Assembly: GCA_038146865.1 (NCBI GenBank)
Contig: JAYQSL010000001.1
Location: 62,001-126,000, forward strand
Direction of reading: 5' to 3'
Origin: GCA-2709075 sp038146865
GTDB taxonomy: Bacteria > Pseudomonadota > Alphaproteobacteria > MPNO01 > UBA2964
Length of the DNA stretch: 64,000 bases
The number at the start of each line of letters is the position of its first letter. Positions within the stretch are counted from its first letter, which is position 1. The translations under genes and the position numbers were made by a program. Positions 16,839 through 26,114 of this stretch are shown one piece after another. The notes under the pieces were generated by a model. That model did no database searches. It worked only from the letters and a program-made list of their open reading frames with translations, and was not told where the DNA came from.

Positions 16839-17561
16839 TTAGAATGATTGTTGTTTCTGAGAAAGATCGCACCGCTCAAAGCTAAAGTAAGCACATGATC
16901 TTCCGGCAGCCTTCGCCTTTAATTCATAACGCGTTTCTGGCCAATCTGGAGGGCGCCGCCTCCAATCTCTAGGTTGTCTCGCAGCCCATCTGAAAGAGCC
17001 GTTAGAGAGAACCACACTTAAGATCTCATATTGATAATCACTAATATCAGATGCAATTCGCAAAATCCCGTTTGGTTTTATCACTCGGCCGAGATCTCGT
17101 AATAGAGATGGACTAATAATTCGCCTCTTTTTATGTCGGCTTTTGGGCCATGGATCGGGAAAAAGGATAAAAAATTTTTCCACAGTTTGGTCTGGTAGAT
17201 GATCGATTAATAATCGCCCATCCTCACTCCATAAACATATATTTTGAATAGAGTCTTCGCTGATCCGGGAAACTAGACCGGCGACACCGTTTACGAAAAC
17301 TTCGCTGCCAATGAACTCTACGTCTGGGTTATTTTTCGCCTGCCAGAGGAGATGCTCCCCAGCTCCAAACCCAATTTCCACCCAAAGCGGGGCCTCTGTT
17401 GTCGCTTTTATTTTTACTTCAGCTGGACTTATCTCCAGCGCGGGCTGTAACCTCTCAAACAACTCTTTACGGTGTGAACGCAAGGGCCTCCCCTTACGGC
17501 GCCCATAAATTTTTTCAGAATAATTTAAATTAGCTTGCCGTCCTAAAAACTTTTTTGGCAT
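16839..17561 (-). CDS. trmB: tRNA (guanine-N7-)-methyltransferase
   Basis: SAM-dependent formation of m7G46 in tRNA. The 240 residues include the SAM-binding motif VEIGFGAGEHLLWQA near residue 60-75, ENICL-like segment IQNICLW, the signature FPDPWPKSRHKKRR near residue 133-148 and the C-terminal TRYELKA motif. It starts 15 bases after metK, a long-conserved pairing that joins SAM synthesis with a SAM-using enzyme, and is followed by a strong terminator. Confidence 0.95.
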   Translation of the reverse strand: MPKKFLGRQANLNYSEKIYGRRKGRPLRSHRKELFERLQPALEISPAEVKIKATTEAPLWVEIGFGAGEHLLWQAKNNPDVEFIGSEVFVNGVAGLVSRISEDSIQNICLWSEDGRLLIDHLPDQTVEKFFILFPDPWPKSRHKKRRIISPSLLRDLGRVIKPNGILRIASDISDYQYEILSVVLSNGSFRWAARQPRDWRRRPPDWPETRYELKAKAAGRSCAYFSFERCDLSQKQQSF

Positions 17562-17576
17562 TAATTGACCATGCGC

Positions 17577-18743
17577 CTAGAAAGCGGATTTGAGCTCTTC
17601 CGTTAGTGTGGTGGCCTCCCAAGAAAAAGCGCCGTCTTCCCCTACCGCCCTACCAAAATGGCCATATGAGCTGGTTTTCTCATATATAGGCTTATTTAGT
17701 CCGAGTGTCTCTCGAATGCCCCTCGGACTGAGATCAACCAATTCTTGCAGAACATTCGACAATTTATGCTCATCAACCAGACCAGTGCCCTGTGTGTTAA
17801 CATAAACAGATAGAGGCTTTGAAATTCCTATCGCGTAAGCAAGCTGGATTAAGCAGCGCTCCGCTAAACCGGCAGCGACCACATTCTTCGCAAGAAATCT
17901 CGCGGCATAGGCTGCTGAACGATCCACTTTGGTTGGGTCCTTGCCAGAGAAAGCTCCCCCTCCATGAGGAGCCGCCCCCCCATAGGTGTCCACGATAATC
18001 TTCCGCCCAGTCAGTCCGCAATCCCCATCGGGCCCGCCTACCACAAAACGCCCAGTGGGATTTACATAAAATTCCTCCTCTGGGCACATCCAACCCTCGG
18101 GCAAAACTGATTCAACATGAGGACGTACCAAATCGCGAATATCACTTTGGCTCAATTCCTCAGAATGCTGCGTCGAGACCACAATAGAAGACGCCCCTAC
18201 AGGTTTTTGATTCTCATAACGTAAAGTCACTTGACTTTTAGAATCTGGTTCTATTCCTTCCGCTTCCCCCGAATGACGCGCCGCCGCAAGAGACCTTAAA
18301 ATTTCATGTGCGAAAAAAATTGGAGCGGGCATTAACACCTCTGTCTCTGTGCACGCGTACCCAAACATCAACCCCTGATCTCCTGCCCCTTCATCCTTAT
18401 TGCCCACGGCATCCACCCCTTGAGCGATATCCGCAGATTGCTGATGAAGCAAAATATCGATGTTAACCGTTTCCCAATTGAAGCCTACCTGAGCATAACC
18501 AATATCCTTGATTGCCTTACGCACCAGCTTTTCGAGCAACGGTGAGTCCACTGATTCTGGCCCCCTGACCTCACCTGCCAGGACAACTTTATTGGTGGTG
18601 CAAAGAGTCTCACAAGCCACTCGAGAATAAGGTTCAACGGACAGGAAAGCGTCGACGACGCAATCAGATATTCTATCACTCACTTTATCAGGGTGACCTT
18701 CTGATACTGATTCACTCGTAAATAGATAAGAATTAACGCTCAA
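17577..18743 (-). CDS. metK: S-adenosylmethionine synthetase
   Basis: Makes SAM from methionine and ATP. The 388-residue protein carries the N-terminal SEGHPDKVSDRI, the flexible-loop hexapeptide region GAGDQGLMFGYA, and the ATP/phosphate motif GGAAPHGGGAFSGKD. The start is a TTG at 18743, supported by AAGGA at a normal distance and by the usual N-terminal sequence (SYLFTSESVSEGHP). A 178-base leader contains an inverted repeat at 18778-18803; I cannot match it to a known SAM riboswitch. The Xre-type regulator gene that often separates lnt and metK in this class is absent. Confidence 0.96.
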   Translation of the reverse strand: MSVNSYLFTSESVSEGHPDKVSDRISDCVVDAFLSVEPYSRVACETLCTTNKVVLAGEVRGPESVDSPLLEKLVRKAIKDIGYAQVGFNWETVNIDILLHQQSADIAQGVDAVGNKDEGAGDQGLMFGYACTETEVLMPAPIFFAHEILRSLAAARHSGEAEGIEPDSKSQVTLRYENQKPVGASSIVVSTQHSEELSQSDIRDLVRPHVESVLPEGWMCPEEEFYVNPTGRFVVGGPDGDCGLTGRKIIVDTYGGAAPHGGGAFSGKDPTKVDRSAAYAARFLAKNVVAAGLAERCLIQLAYAIGISKPLSVYVNTQGTGLVDEHKLSNVLQELVDLSPRGIRETLGLNKPIYEKTSSYGHFGRAVGEDGAFSWEATTLTEELKSAF

Positions 18744-18777
18744 GTCAGGATTCCTTTATTAAAATTAACGCTATCAA

Positions 18778-18803
18778 ACATCTAAACTGCACCATGCAGA
18801 TGT
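18778..18803 (-). repeat. inverted repeat in the metK leader
   Basis: ACATCT-GCA-TGG-TGC-AGTTT-AGATGT in transcript sense: two stacked stems (6 bp and 3 bp, or alternatively a 5-bp CTGCA/TGCAG stem with a 3-base loop). It ends 34 bases before the metK TTG start. It could be part of a regulatory leader or an operator. No U-tract follows, and conserved bases of SAM-II or SAM/SAH riboswitches were not recognised. Confidence 0.35.
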
Positions 18804-18921
18804 ATACCTCTTTAGAAGCCTTTGTTCCAGGTTAGAACAGTCAGATGGAAAATAGAATGTTAGGTCGGTTTAATTTTTTGCGGCCTCTCGATGGCGCCGC
18901 TTTATAGATTAAAAAATTAAG

Positions 18922-20505
18922 TCACTGACTGTTTCGGGGTAACAATTTTCCAAAATGCCCGAAAAGGATTGCGGTTAATAAAATTAAACAGATTACGAGA
19001 ATAACCGCCCACTCTCCAACTTGCGCGTAGATGGTAGCAGGCAGCGGTGATGGCAATTTTACATCGATACTGCCAGAGACCCCTACCCCCAGACTATCAA
19101 TTACGCGCCCCCACGGATCAATTACACCAGAAATCCCGGTATTCGCCGCACGCACAACGGGCAAACCTAGCTCGACTGCGCGCATCTGAGCCAGCGCAAA
19201 ATGTTGACGAGGACCAGCGCTGTCAAGGAACCAGGCATCATTAGTGATATTTACAACCCAATCAGCCCTAGATGCCGCAGCGACCTCATGAGAAAAAATG
19301 ATCTCATAACAAATCAGCGGAAGAACTTTTTGGATGCCTAAGAGATCAATGGGAGCTGGTTTTGAACCCGGACTAAAATCAGTACGCCCACGTGTGATTT
19401 TCGAAATGCCCAAAAAATCTCTATACGGAACATATTCGCCAAAGGGAACCAGATGATGCTTATCATATTTTGCCCTTATCTCACCACTCGCATCTACGAC
19501 CAGAAGGCTATTAAAAAGTTTAAATGGGTTCCCAGAACCCCCGATGCTTGTCAAAGAACCCGCCCAAAGTAATCCGCCCAAAGGGATTGTATTGCCAAGT
19601 ATACGGCTTAAATTTGCATTTGGCGGCAACAAAAAAGGTATGGCCGTCTCCGGCCAGATGATGTGTTTGACGCCAGCATTACCAACGCCCTTGGAGAGTT
19701 TGACCAGTTTGTCTAAATGCTGATTTCGTAGCCTTGGATTCCACTTTAAATCCTGAGGTATGTTCGGTTGCACAATCCGCAATCGCAAATCACCTTGTCC
19801 TGGTTCTGTCGCCTCGAAAAGACGAACAAATCCAAAAATCCAACAAGCCGCAATCAAACCCAAAAAGACAAAGGAAATACCTAAGGCATGGCGCTTAGAC
19901 TTTAAAACAAAAGTTACTGGCCAGAGGAAAATCAATACCGTCAAGAAGCCCAGTCCGTAGAGCCCGATCACACTAAGCCCTTGCAAAAAGACAGGATCCC
20001 AACTCCAGATGACTGCAATCGGATTCCATGGAAAACCCGTCAATAGGTGGGCACGGGCCCACTCGCATAAAGTCCATGAAGCAGCCAACGCCAGCAACCT
20101 CGAGAGGCCTTGCTTTGCAAAATAAGACACGCCTGCCGCAATCCCAATAGAACAAGCAAGGACCGCAGGGATCAGCAATAGAGCCAATGGAATCATCCAG
20201 GCAAACTTTTCGCTCTCCACAAGCAATGATAAGCTAATCCAGTAAAGCCCGGCCAAAAAGTACCCAAATCCGAACCACCATCCATCCGCGATAGCGGCCC
20301 TGAGTGATCTTGCCCCGTTTATCAAAAAGAACAAAATGGGAAAGCTTACCCACAATAAAGGTAATAAAAACAAAGGCGGCAAAGAAGTGGCGGCTAGAAT
20401 TCCAGCCAGAAATCCAAGGAGGCCCCTGCGCCAGCCCCTCAGCTCCCCTATCGCAGCCGCAGCTCTAACTAACCTGAGCGGTAATCTATAATATAAAGCT
20501 CTCAA
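18922..20505 (-). CDS. lnt: apolipoprotein N-acyltransferase
   Basis: Inner-membrane enzyme adding the third acyl chain to lipoproteins. The 527 residues have about six to seven N-terminal membrane segments (about 20-225), a periplasmic nitrilase-like domain with the Glu-Lys-Cys triad (Glu about 285 in WPETAIP, Lys about 347 in YDKHHLVPFGE, Cys about 400 in LICYEIIF) and a final membrane helix (about 500-520). Its start overlaps the corC stop by four bases, making it the last gene of miaB-phoH-ybeY-corC-lnt. Confidence 0.96.
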   Translation of the reverse strand: MRALYYRLPLRLVRAAAAIGELRGWRRGLLGFLAGILAATSLPPLFLLPLLWVSFPILFFLINGARSLRAAIADGWWFGFGYFLAGLYWISLSLLVESEKFAWMIPLALLLIPAVLACSIGIAAGVSYFAKQGLSRLLALAASWTLCEWARAHLLTGFPWNPIAVIWSWDPVFLQGLSVIGLYGLGFLTVLIFLWPVTFVLKSKRHALGISFVFLGLIAACWIFGFVRLFEATEPGQGDLRLRIVQPNIPQDLKWNPRLRNQHLDKLVKLSKGVGNAGVKHIIWPETAIPFLLPPNANLSRILGNTIPLGGLLWAGSLTSIGGSGNPFKLFNSLLVVDASGEIRAKYDKHHLVPFGEYVPYRDFLGISKITRGRTDFSPGSKPAPIDLLGIQKVLPLICYEIIFSHEVAAASRADWVVNITNDAWFLDSAGPRQHFALAQMRAVELGLPVVRAANTGISGVIDPWGRVIDSLGVGVSGSIDVKLPSPLPATIYAQVGEWAVILVICLILLTAILFGHFGKLLPRNSQ

Positions 20506-21425
20506 TCTAACTGATTATCATCAGGAATGACCGGGATTGCGACTCTCATCCTCCGTATCCTTCGAGGATCCGCATCGAGGATTTCAAATTCGACTCCCGA
20601 GCTATGAGTAATAACTTCCCCCTTTGCAGGCACGCGACCGGCCAAGAAAAATACCAACCCACCCAGTGTATCAATATCCTCCTCTCGCTCTTCCGAAACT
20701 AAAAATTCTCCGATACGTGCTTCGAATTCAGGTATATTCGTTCTAGCGTTTACATCAAAAAGGCCGGGTCGTATTTCAATGAAACCAGCGCCATGATCTT
20801 CATCGTGTTCATCCTGAATCTCGCCCACAATCTCTTCGACCAAGTCCTCAATCGTCGCCAGACCATCAATACCCCCAAATTCATCTACAACAAGGGCCAT
20901 ATGGACCCTCCGCACGCGCATTTGCAGTAACAGTTCTAGAATAGGTGTGGAAGGAGCCACAAAGAGAACGGGCCGCACTAAATCCTCAAGTTGACTCGGT
21001 TCTTCTCTGCTCCAACCTTGCAACACATCCTTGATGTGAACCATCCCAGATATATTGTCGAGGGTTTCACGATATATCGGGATTCTCGAGTGTGCTTCAT
21101 CACTCATCACACTGACTAAATCCGAGAGCGAGGTTGTTATCTCCAACGCGACAATATCAGCTCGTGGAACCATAATGTCATAAACAGTTAGCCCATGCAG
21201 GTTCAAAATATTCCTGAGCAACCTGAGTTCATCGGAGGACGCGGGAAGCTCTCCAGCAACCTCCTGCTCTTCGATCAGTTCTTCGATGGTATCACGCAAA
21301 TCTCCTCCATTCGAACGTGAACGGGGGAAGATCCGCCTCCACCAAGTTACTAGGCTCCGATTTCCAGGACTTTCATCCTGATATTCCTGGGGGCTCTCGA
21401 AGCCCGATTTTGTTGAACCTGCCAT
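20502..21425 (-). CDS. CorC/HlyC-type CBS-domain transporter-associated protein
   Basis: A 307-residue cytoplasmic protein with a CBS-domain pair (about 80-205, beginning YDIMVPRADIVAL) and a C-terminal CorC_HlyC domain (about 215-298). There is no DUF21 membrane region, so it is the soluble CorC type, linked in enterobacteria to magnesium/cobalt efflux. The region FGGIDGLATIEDLVEEIVGEI is typical (read as FGGIDGLATIEDLVEEI). It overlaps ybeY by one base and lnt by four. Confidence 0.9.
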   Translation of the reverse strand: MAGSTKSGFESPQEYQDESPGNRSLVTWWRRIFPRSRSNGGDLRDTIEELIEEQEVAGELPASSDELRLLRNILNLHGLTVYDIMVPRADIVALEITTSLSDLVSVMSDEAHSRIPIYRETLDNISGMVHIKDVLQGWSREEPSQLEDLVRPVLFVAPSTPILELLLQMRVRRVHMALVVDEFGGIDGLATIEDLVEEIVGEIQDEHDEDHGAGFIEIRPGLFDVNARTNIPEFEARIGEFLVSEEREEDIDTLGGLVFFLAGRVPAKGEVITHSSGVEFEILDADPRRIRRMRVAIPVIPDDNQLD

Positions 21426-21940
21426 CAGATAAACTCAGAAAGAGGCATAGTAGCCCTGGTGCAGTAGGGATCACTGACCCCCAGGTTTGCTAAAACCGCA
21501 GTTTCCTTTGCCTCCATGATTTTGGCTTCCTTCTCATCTAGGTGATCATAGCCTAAGAGATGGAAGACCCCATGCACTATCAAATGGGATAGATGATCAT
21601 GAAGAGAAACACCATCTAATTCAGCATCCCGGCTTGCTTCACCAAATGCCACTACTACATCGCCCAATAACCGCGACAATTCTCCGAGTGGTTCGGATTC
21701 TTGATTAGGGAATGCCAAAACATCCGTTGCAGAATCGATCCCTCGCCATTCCCGATTGAGATTTTTAACCATTTTATTATCTGTTAAGACAATGCTAATT
21801 TCACAGGCTGTATTGTCTAAATCCTCAAAAGCTATGACTGCGGCGGCTGCCTGACTGCAACAGGTCTCTGCGCAAGGTAATACCCGGGTCCATTCATAAT
21901 CCTCGACTTTAACAAAGGTTTTCTTGTCGAAAAATTCCAT
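21425..21940 (-). CDS. ybeY: endoribonuclease YbeY
   Basis: Single-strand-specific metal-dependent RNase that matures the 16S rRNA 3' end and supports ribosome quality control. The 171 residues contain the zinc motif His123, His127, His133 (HGVFHLLGYDH), the family hallmark, and the upstream strand ATDVLAFP. It is 12 bases after phoH, the usual partner, and overlaps corC by one base. Confidence 0.94.
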   Translation of the reverse strand: MEFFDKKTFVKVEDYEWTRVLPCAETCCSQAAAAVIAFEDLDNTACEISIVLTDNKMVKNLNREWRGIDSATDVLAFPNQESEPLGELSRLLGDVVVAFGEASRDAELDGVSLHDHLSHLIVHGVFHLLGYDHLDEKEAKIMEAKETAVLANLGVSDPYCTRATMPLSEFI

Positions 21941-21952
21941 ATCAGGCTGATC

Positions 21953-22957
21953 TCAGGTCTCGCTTATGACCTGACGCCGGTCATCTGCGTCATAGGCTCT
22001 TACAACCTCCGTGACTAAAGAGTGACGAACAATGTCCTGTTCACCGAATCTGACAACTTGAACGCCCGAAATATTTCTCAATGTTTCAACGGCATTTATC
22101 AGGCCCGATACCGCTCCTCTTGGCAAGTCAACCTGGCTTGGATCCCCCGTAATCGCCATCCGGGAGCCCTCCCCCAGTCGGGTTAAAAACATTTTCATCT
22201 GCGTGCGTGTTGCATTTTGGGCCTCGTCCAAAATGATAAAGGCATGCGCCAATGTTCGGCCCCTCATGAACGCGAGGGGGGCCACTTCGATTTCACCAGA
22301 GGCGATGCGTTTCACCACCTGCTCTGCAGGCATCATATCGTGCAAGGAGTCATATAGCGGGGCAAGATAAGGATCTATTTTATCTCTCATATCGCCAGGC
22401 AAAAAACCTAGCCTTTCCCCCGCCTCCACAGCGGGCCGCGACAATACTATCCGATCTACTTTTCCTTCCAATAATTGTGCCACGGCATTAGCCACAGCTA
22501 AATAGGTCTTACCAGTACCCGCTGGTCCAATTCCAAAAACCATCTCCGATTTTTGGAGCGCCCGAATGTAGGTCACTTGTCCTGGAGAACGGGCCTTTAT
22601 GTGTCGCTTCGAAGTGATGAGGGTCGCCTCAGTTCGATTTTTAGACGTGCCTGGGGCAGACTTTAAATCTAAATTTGCGATACGCAGCGCAGCGTCGACT
22701 TCAGAGAAATCGACGGGCAGTCCCTCTTTCGACCGTGCATAAAGCGTATTCATGGCAGATCGAGCTATACAGATCGCTCTTTCGTCGCCAGACAGAGAAA
22801 CTCTATTACCGCGGGAAGAAATACGAACCCCAAGGGTTTCTTCGATCCTGACAAGATTTCTGTCATGTTCGCCAAACAGGACTTGCAGTAATTTATTATC
22901 CTCAAATTGCAAAGTCAGGGGTGGATCGATTGAGCTGTTATCTCCGCCAGACCTCAA
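21953..22957 (-). CDS. PhoH-like ATPase
   Basis: A 334-residue cytoplasmic ATPase of the PhoH/YbeZ group. The N-terminal KH-like stretch is followed by Walker A at 143-151 (GIGPAGTGKT) and Walker B with DEAQN near residue 245, then TRLGEGSRMAITGDPSQ. YbeZ works with YbeY in rRNA processing, and ybeY follows directly. The start is TTG at 22957, preceded by a GGAGGTTAAAG binding site, and it overlaps the miaB stop (TTGA). Confidence 0.93.
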   Translation of the reverse strand: MRSGGDNSSIDPPLTLQFEDNKLLQVLFGEHDRNLVRIEETLGVRISSRGNRVSLSGDERAICIARSAMNTLYARSKEGLPVDFSEVDAALRIANLDLKSAPGTSKNRTEATLITSKRHIKARSPGQVTYIRALQKSEMVFGIGPAGTGKTYLAVANAVAQLLEGKVDRIVLSRPAVEAGERLGFLPGDMRDKIDPYLAPLYDSLHDMMPAEQVVKRIASGEIEVAPLAFMRGRTLAHAFIILDEAQNATRTQMKMFLTRLGEGSRMAITGDPSQVDLPRGAVSGLINAVETLRNISGVQVVRFGEQDIVRHSLVTEVVRAYDADDRRQVISET

Positions 22958-24287
22958 ACTTTAACCTCCGGAGGCTTTGCCCCCTTTTCTTGAACTAATT
23001 CACCGGTTAATGAATTTTGATTAGCTTTTGTAATTCTGACCAACACAATCTTACCCAACAAAGAAAATAGTTCTTTCTCAGGGACTCTAACGTGAACCGA
23101 TTGATTATGGGGACTTCGTCCTGCCAGCTGGCCTGACAATCGTCCGGTACGGTCAAGCAAAACTTTAGATAAAGAACCGACAAATTTTTCGTTGAAACTT
23201 TTTTGATGTTGGCCGAGTAAATCTTGCAATCGTGCTATCCGCTCTGTTTTTGATTGCTCTGACACCTGATCCTGATCATCAGCAGCAGGCGTCCCCGGTC
23301 TCGCGCTGTACTTGAACGAATAGGCTTGCGCAAAACCAACTCTGTCAGCCAATTTCAGTGTTTTTAAAAAATCTGCTTCTGTTTCACCGGGGTGACCAAC
23401 AATAAAGTCTGATGAAATCGCGATATCAGGACGTACCTCTCTTATTTTAGAGATAATTTTTTCATAATGCTCAACATTATGACGTCTATTCATTCGATCC
23501 AGAACTCGATCGGAGCCCGATTGGACGGGCAAATGCAAATAAGGCATGAGGCTAGCCACCTCGCCAAATGCATTTATTAATGCGTCAGACATATCCAAGG
23601 GATGAGAGGTAGTAAACCTGATACGATCAAGGCCCTCTATTTCATCCAGGATTTAATAAGGCCGCCTAGACCTCCTGCACAACCGTTATAAGCGTTTACG
23701 TTTTGTCCCAATAACGTGATTTCTTTAGTGCCCCCTTCAACTAAGGTCCTTGCCTCTTTAATTATTGCCGATGCTGGGCGAGAATATTCTGAACCCCTCG
23801 TATAGGGCACTACACAAAAAGAACAAAACTTATCACATCCCTCTTGGATCGTTAGAAAAGAAGATGCCTTATGAGATAAGGGCGATGGCCAATTTTCGAA
23901 CTTTGTTTCGACTGGAAAATCTGTGTCGATAGCCCGATTATGGTCGAGATTCTCTCTTAATAACTTTGGCAACCGATGCAAAGCTTGAGGACCCAAAACA
24001 AAATCGACGTTCTTTGCCCTATCAAGAATTTCTTCACCCTCCGCCTGAGCAACGCAACCGGCCACGACGACCTTGGCTCGACGATTAGCCCTCAATCGAC
24101 CTAGCTCTGAATACATCTTTTCAGACGCTTTTTCACGGATATGGCAAGTATTGAGTATTATAACATCTGCGTTCTCAGGTTCATTTTGTTGCTCGAAACC
24201 CTCTGCAGACAACGAATCAAGCATCCTCTGAGAGTCATAGACATTCATCTGACAGCCGAAGCTTTTAATAAAAACAGTTTTAGGCAA
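22954..24287 (-). pseudogene. miaB: tRNA-2-methylthio-N6-dimethylallyladenosine synthase, interrupted by a -1 frameshift
   Basis: Radical-SAM methylthiotransferase modifying A37 of tRNAs. The first part (24287-23637) has the cluster-binding cysteines Cys12, Cys48, Cys78 and the radical SAM motif Cys151, Cys155, Cys158 (GCDKFCSFC). It then runs to a TAG at 23637. The missing sequence resumes in the -1 frame as DEIEGLDRIRFTTSHP, joining smoothly after residues IKS near 23646. It continues to 22954 with the C-terminal TRAM domain. Total length with one base added is about 445 residues, normal for MiaB. No slippery heptamer lies at the junction, so a one-base deletion or an assembly error is more likely than programmed shifting. 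The gene is coupled to phoH. Confidence 0.88.
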
Positions 24288-24576
24288 GTGTTATATCGCT
24301 GGAGAAAATTCTATGGTAATGAGGACAACTCATCAGCACGCTAAATTGGGGACATGGAAAGTTTGTCGAACACTACCACCCAATACTAAAGTGTCAAGAA
24401 TTTGCATTCAATCTCCGAGACAAACGCCCATCCTGCCAAGGAACAATCTCTACCCCCGACCTCTGAATTAATAGTATTAAATAGTCAATTAGTCGGACAA
24501 CAGACTTCAGAACTTCTAGTATGTCTTGTAATCTGATAATGAGAAGATAAGCATTAATGAGACAAATTGTTAGGAC

Positions 24577-24843
24577 ATGCAGCCCAAAACACCCCAAAAT
24601 CAGTTAACCGATCACGAATTAGATATCACCCGCGACGTATGTCCCATGACCTTTGTCCGGACTAGATTGATGATCGAGAAAATGGAGCAAGGAGAAATTT
24701 TAGCAATTCGACTTTGTGGCGATGAGCCTCTCAAAAACGTTCCTGACTCTCTAGTTGAGCTAGGACACAGGATCCTATCCCTTGAACCAGAAGACAAGAA
24801 AAACGGGAAAAACACACAAGTATTAAGGGTGCAGAAAAAATAA
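24577..24843 (+). CDS. TusA-family sulfur-carrier-like protein
   Basis: An 88-residue SirA/TusA-like protein with the sequence LDITRDVCPMTFVRTRL around Cys22-Pro23. Cys22 matches the sulfur-carrying cysteine of TusA, but the second proline of the usual CPxP motif is Thr/Phe here. TusA relatives pass persulfide sulfur to tRNA thiolation or other pathways. It lies alone between miaB and rimI on the opposite strand, at a position where related genomes usually have a fur gene. About 290 gene-free bases precede it. Confidence 0.82.
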   Translation: MQPKTPQNQLTDHELDITRDVCPMTFVRTRLMIEKMEQGEILAIRLCGDEPLKNVPDSLVELGHRILSLEPEDKKNGKNTQVLRVQKK

Positions 24844-24848
24844 AAGCC

Positions 24849-25361
24849 TCAAATATCTAATGGCATGAATTTAGCCAGATCTGCTCGCATAGTATTAGCA
24901 TCAGTGCGCGTACCATCCTTGTTTTCATAATAATTTGGCCTAACCCCAACCTTTTTCAAACCATGTGCTTTATAAAGTCGAGCAGCTGCGTCGTTATCAA
25001 TAGCCACCTCTAAAAAAAACCATCGCGCCTTTTCAAATGAAGCCCGTGCCATTGCACTTCTTATTAGTGTTGTAGCAATTCCTTGTTTTCTATAATCCCG
25101 AGCCACTCCCAATGATAATAGCTCGCACTGATCGGCCGCCATACGACACAGAGCAAATCCGGTAATTGAGTCCGATCGTGGAGACCGTGCGACAAGACCA
25201 AAACTACCTGGCATTTTGAGAATCTTTTTAAGCGTTAGCTCATCCCAGTGGTCCGAAAAACACTGTGCATGAATTCGGGCTACAACAGAGAGTTGTTGAA
25301 GCGAGATTTGTTCTACACCGTAACTCGGAACTGCGTAGTATTGGTTCAACTGTTTATCCAA
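24849..25361 (-). CDS. rimI: ribosomal-protein-alanine N-acetyltransferase-like (RimI)
   Basis: A 170-residue GNAT acetyltransferase. The acetyl-CoA loop reads VARDYRKQGIATTLIRSA (about residues 94-111), followed by the RimI-like VAIDNDAAARLYKAHGLKKVG. The assignment to RimI, which acetylates the N-terminus of S18, rests on the adjacent tsaB (five bases upstream), the standard pairing. It ends six bases from the convergent TusA-like gene. Confidence 0.85.
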   Translation of the reverse strand: MDKQLNQYYAVPSYGVEQISLQQLSVVARIHAQCFSDHWDELTLKKILKMPGSFGLVARSPRSDSITGFALCRMAADQCELLSLGVARDYRKQGIATTLIRSAMARASFEKARWFFLEVAIDNDAAARLYKAHGLKKVGVRPNYYENKDGTRTDANTMRADLAKFMPLDI

Positions 25362-25366
25362 TTAAA

Positions 25367-26056
25367 TTAATCCGTGCGCTTAGGGGCTAATGTTACCTGA
25401 GGAGGATTAATATAGAGCGCGCTTAAGTTCGTCTGCGCCTGACTTGTATCTCTCTTGGCGGCCAGTTCCGCGATTAGGGCTACACAGGATTTTCGAGAGT
25501 CGGGAATAATTTGAGTCTGCTTTTTTAGATCATTACTCAGTTGGATTTGCATTGCCCCGTCACCGGTAATTATTGACCGGGAATTAGCTAAGGTTCTCAA
25601 AATAGAGCTCTCGTCAGACGATACAGGACGGCCGACAGTTTCTAAAAACCCTGATCGCAGCTTAAATTTCTGTAAAAAGAAATTTGAACGCCTGGAATTT
25701 AAAATCACACACAAATTTGTTATGTCATTGCTCCCGATCTTTCGCACGCAGGCGAGTGCGGCCGCATAAAAAGTGGTCACGCCATAAAGATCGCAGTTCA
25801 ATCCAAGAGATAGGCCCCTTGCGGCAGAGAGCCCAACGCGCAAGCCGGTAAAAGACCCCGGACCAGTCGCAACTCCAACTACATCAATATTTTTGTATGT
25901 TAGTCCTGTCTCCAAAAGAGCACGATCTATCATTGGCATAAGCTTTTCCGCGTAGCCACGATTCATGTTTTGTGCACCAGAAAATTTCAAAACGTCATCT
26001 GCCCACAGCGCCACAGCGCATGAGGAACCCGTTGTATCAATACCAAGACTTAGCAT
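25367..26056 (-). CDS. tsaB: tRNA threonylcarbamoyladenosine biosynthesis protein TsaB
   Basis: Partner of TsaD and TsaE in forming t6A37 of tRNAs; a non-catalytic ASKHA-fold protein. The 229 residues have the N-terminal DTTGSSCAVAL and the signature VATGPGSFTGLRVGLSAARGL (residues about 63-83, given in two parts as VATGPGSFTG and LRVGLSAARGL). It forms a two-gene unit with rimI and is divergent from the dipeptidase gene, 58 bases apart. Confidence 0.93.
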   Translation of the reverse strand: MLSLGIDTTGSSCAVALWADDVLKFSGAQNMNRGYAEKLMPMIDRALLETGLTYKNIDVVGVATGPGSFTGLRVGLSAARGLSLGLNCDLYGVTTFYAAALACVRKIGSNDITNLCVILNSRRSNFFLQKFKLRSGFLETVGRPVSSDESSILRTLANSRSIITGDGAMQIQLSNDLKKQTQIIPDSRKSCVALIAELAAKRDTSQAQTNLSALYINPPQVTLAPKRTD

Positions 26057-26114
26057 GACATCTTCAAGTTAAATTTATATTAGACGATTTTTTACCCTCA
26101 TATACAATGCGGTT

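Noticed and set aside
18744..18921. SAM riboswitch before metK
   Set aside because: I could not match conserved bases of SAM-II, SAM-V or SAM/SAH classes; only simple inverted repeats are visible.
23637..23655. Programmed -1 frameshifting in miaB
   Set aside because: The junction (ATT AAA TCC TGG) does not match an X XXY YYZ slippery heptamer and no following structure was obvious.
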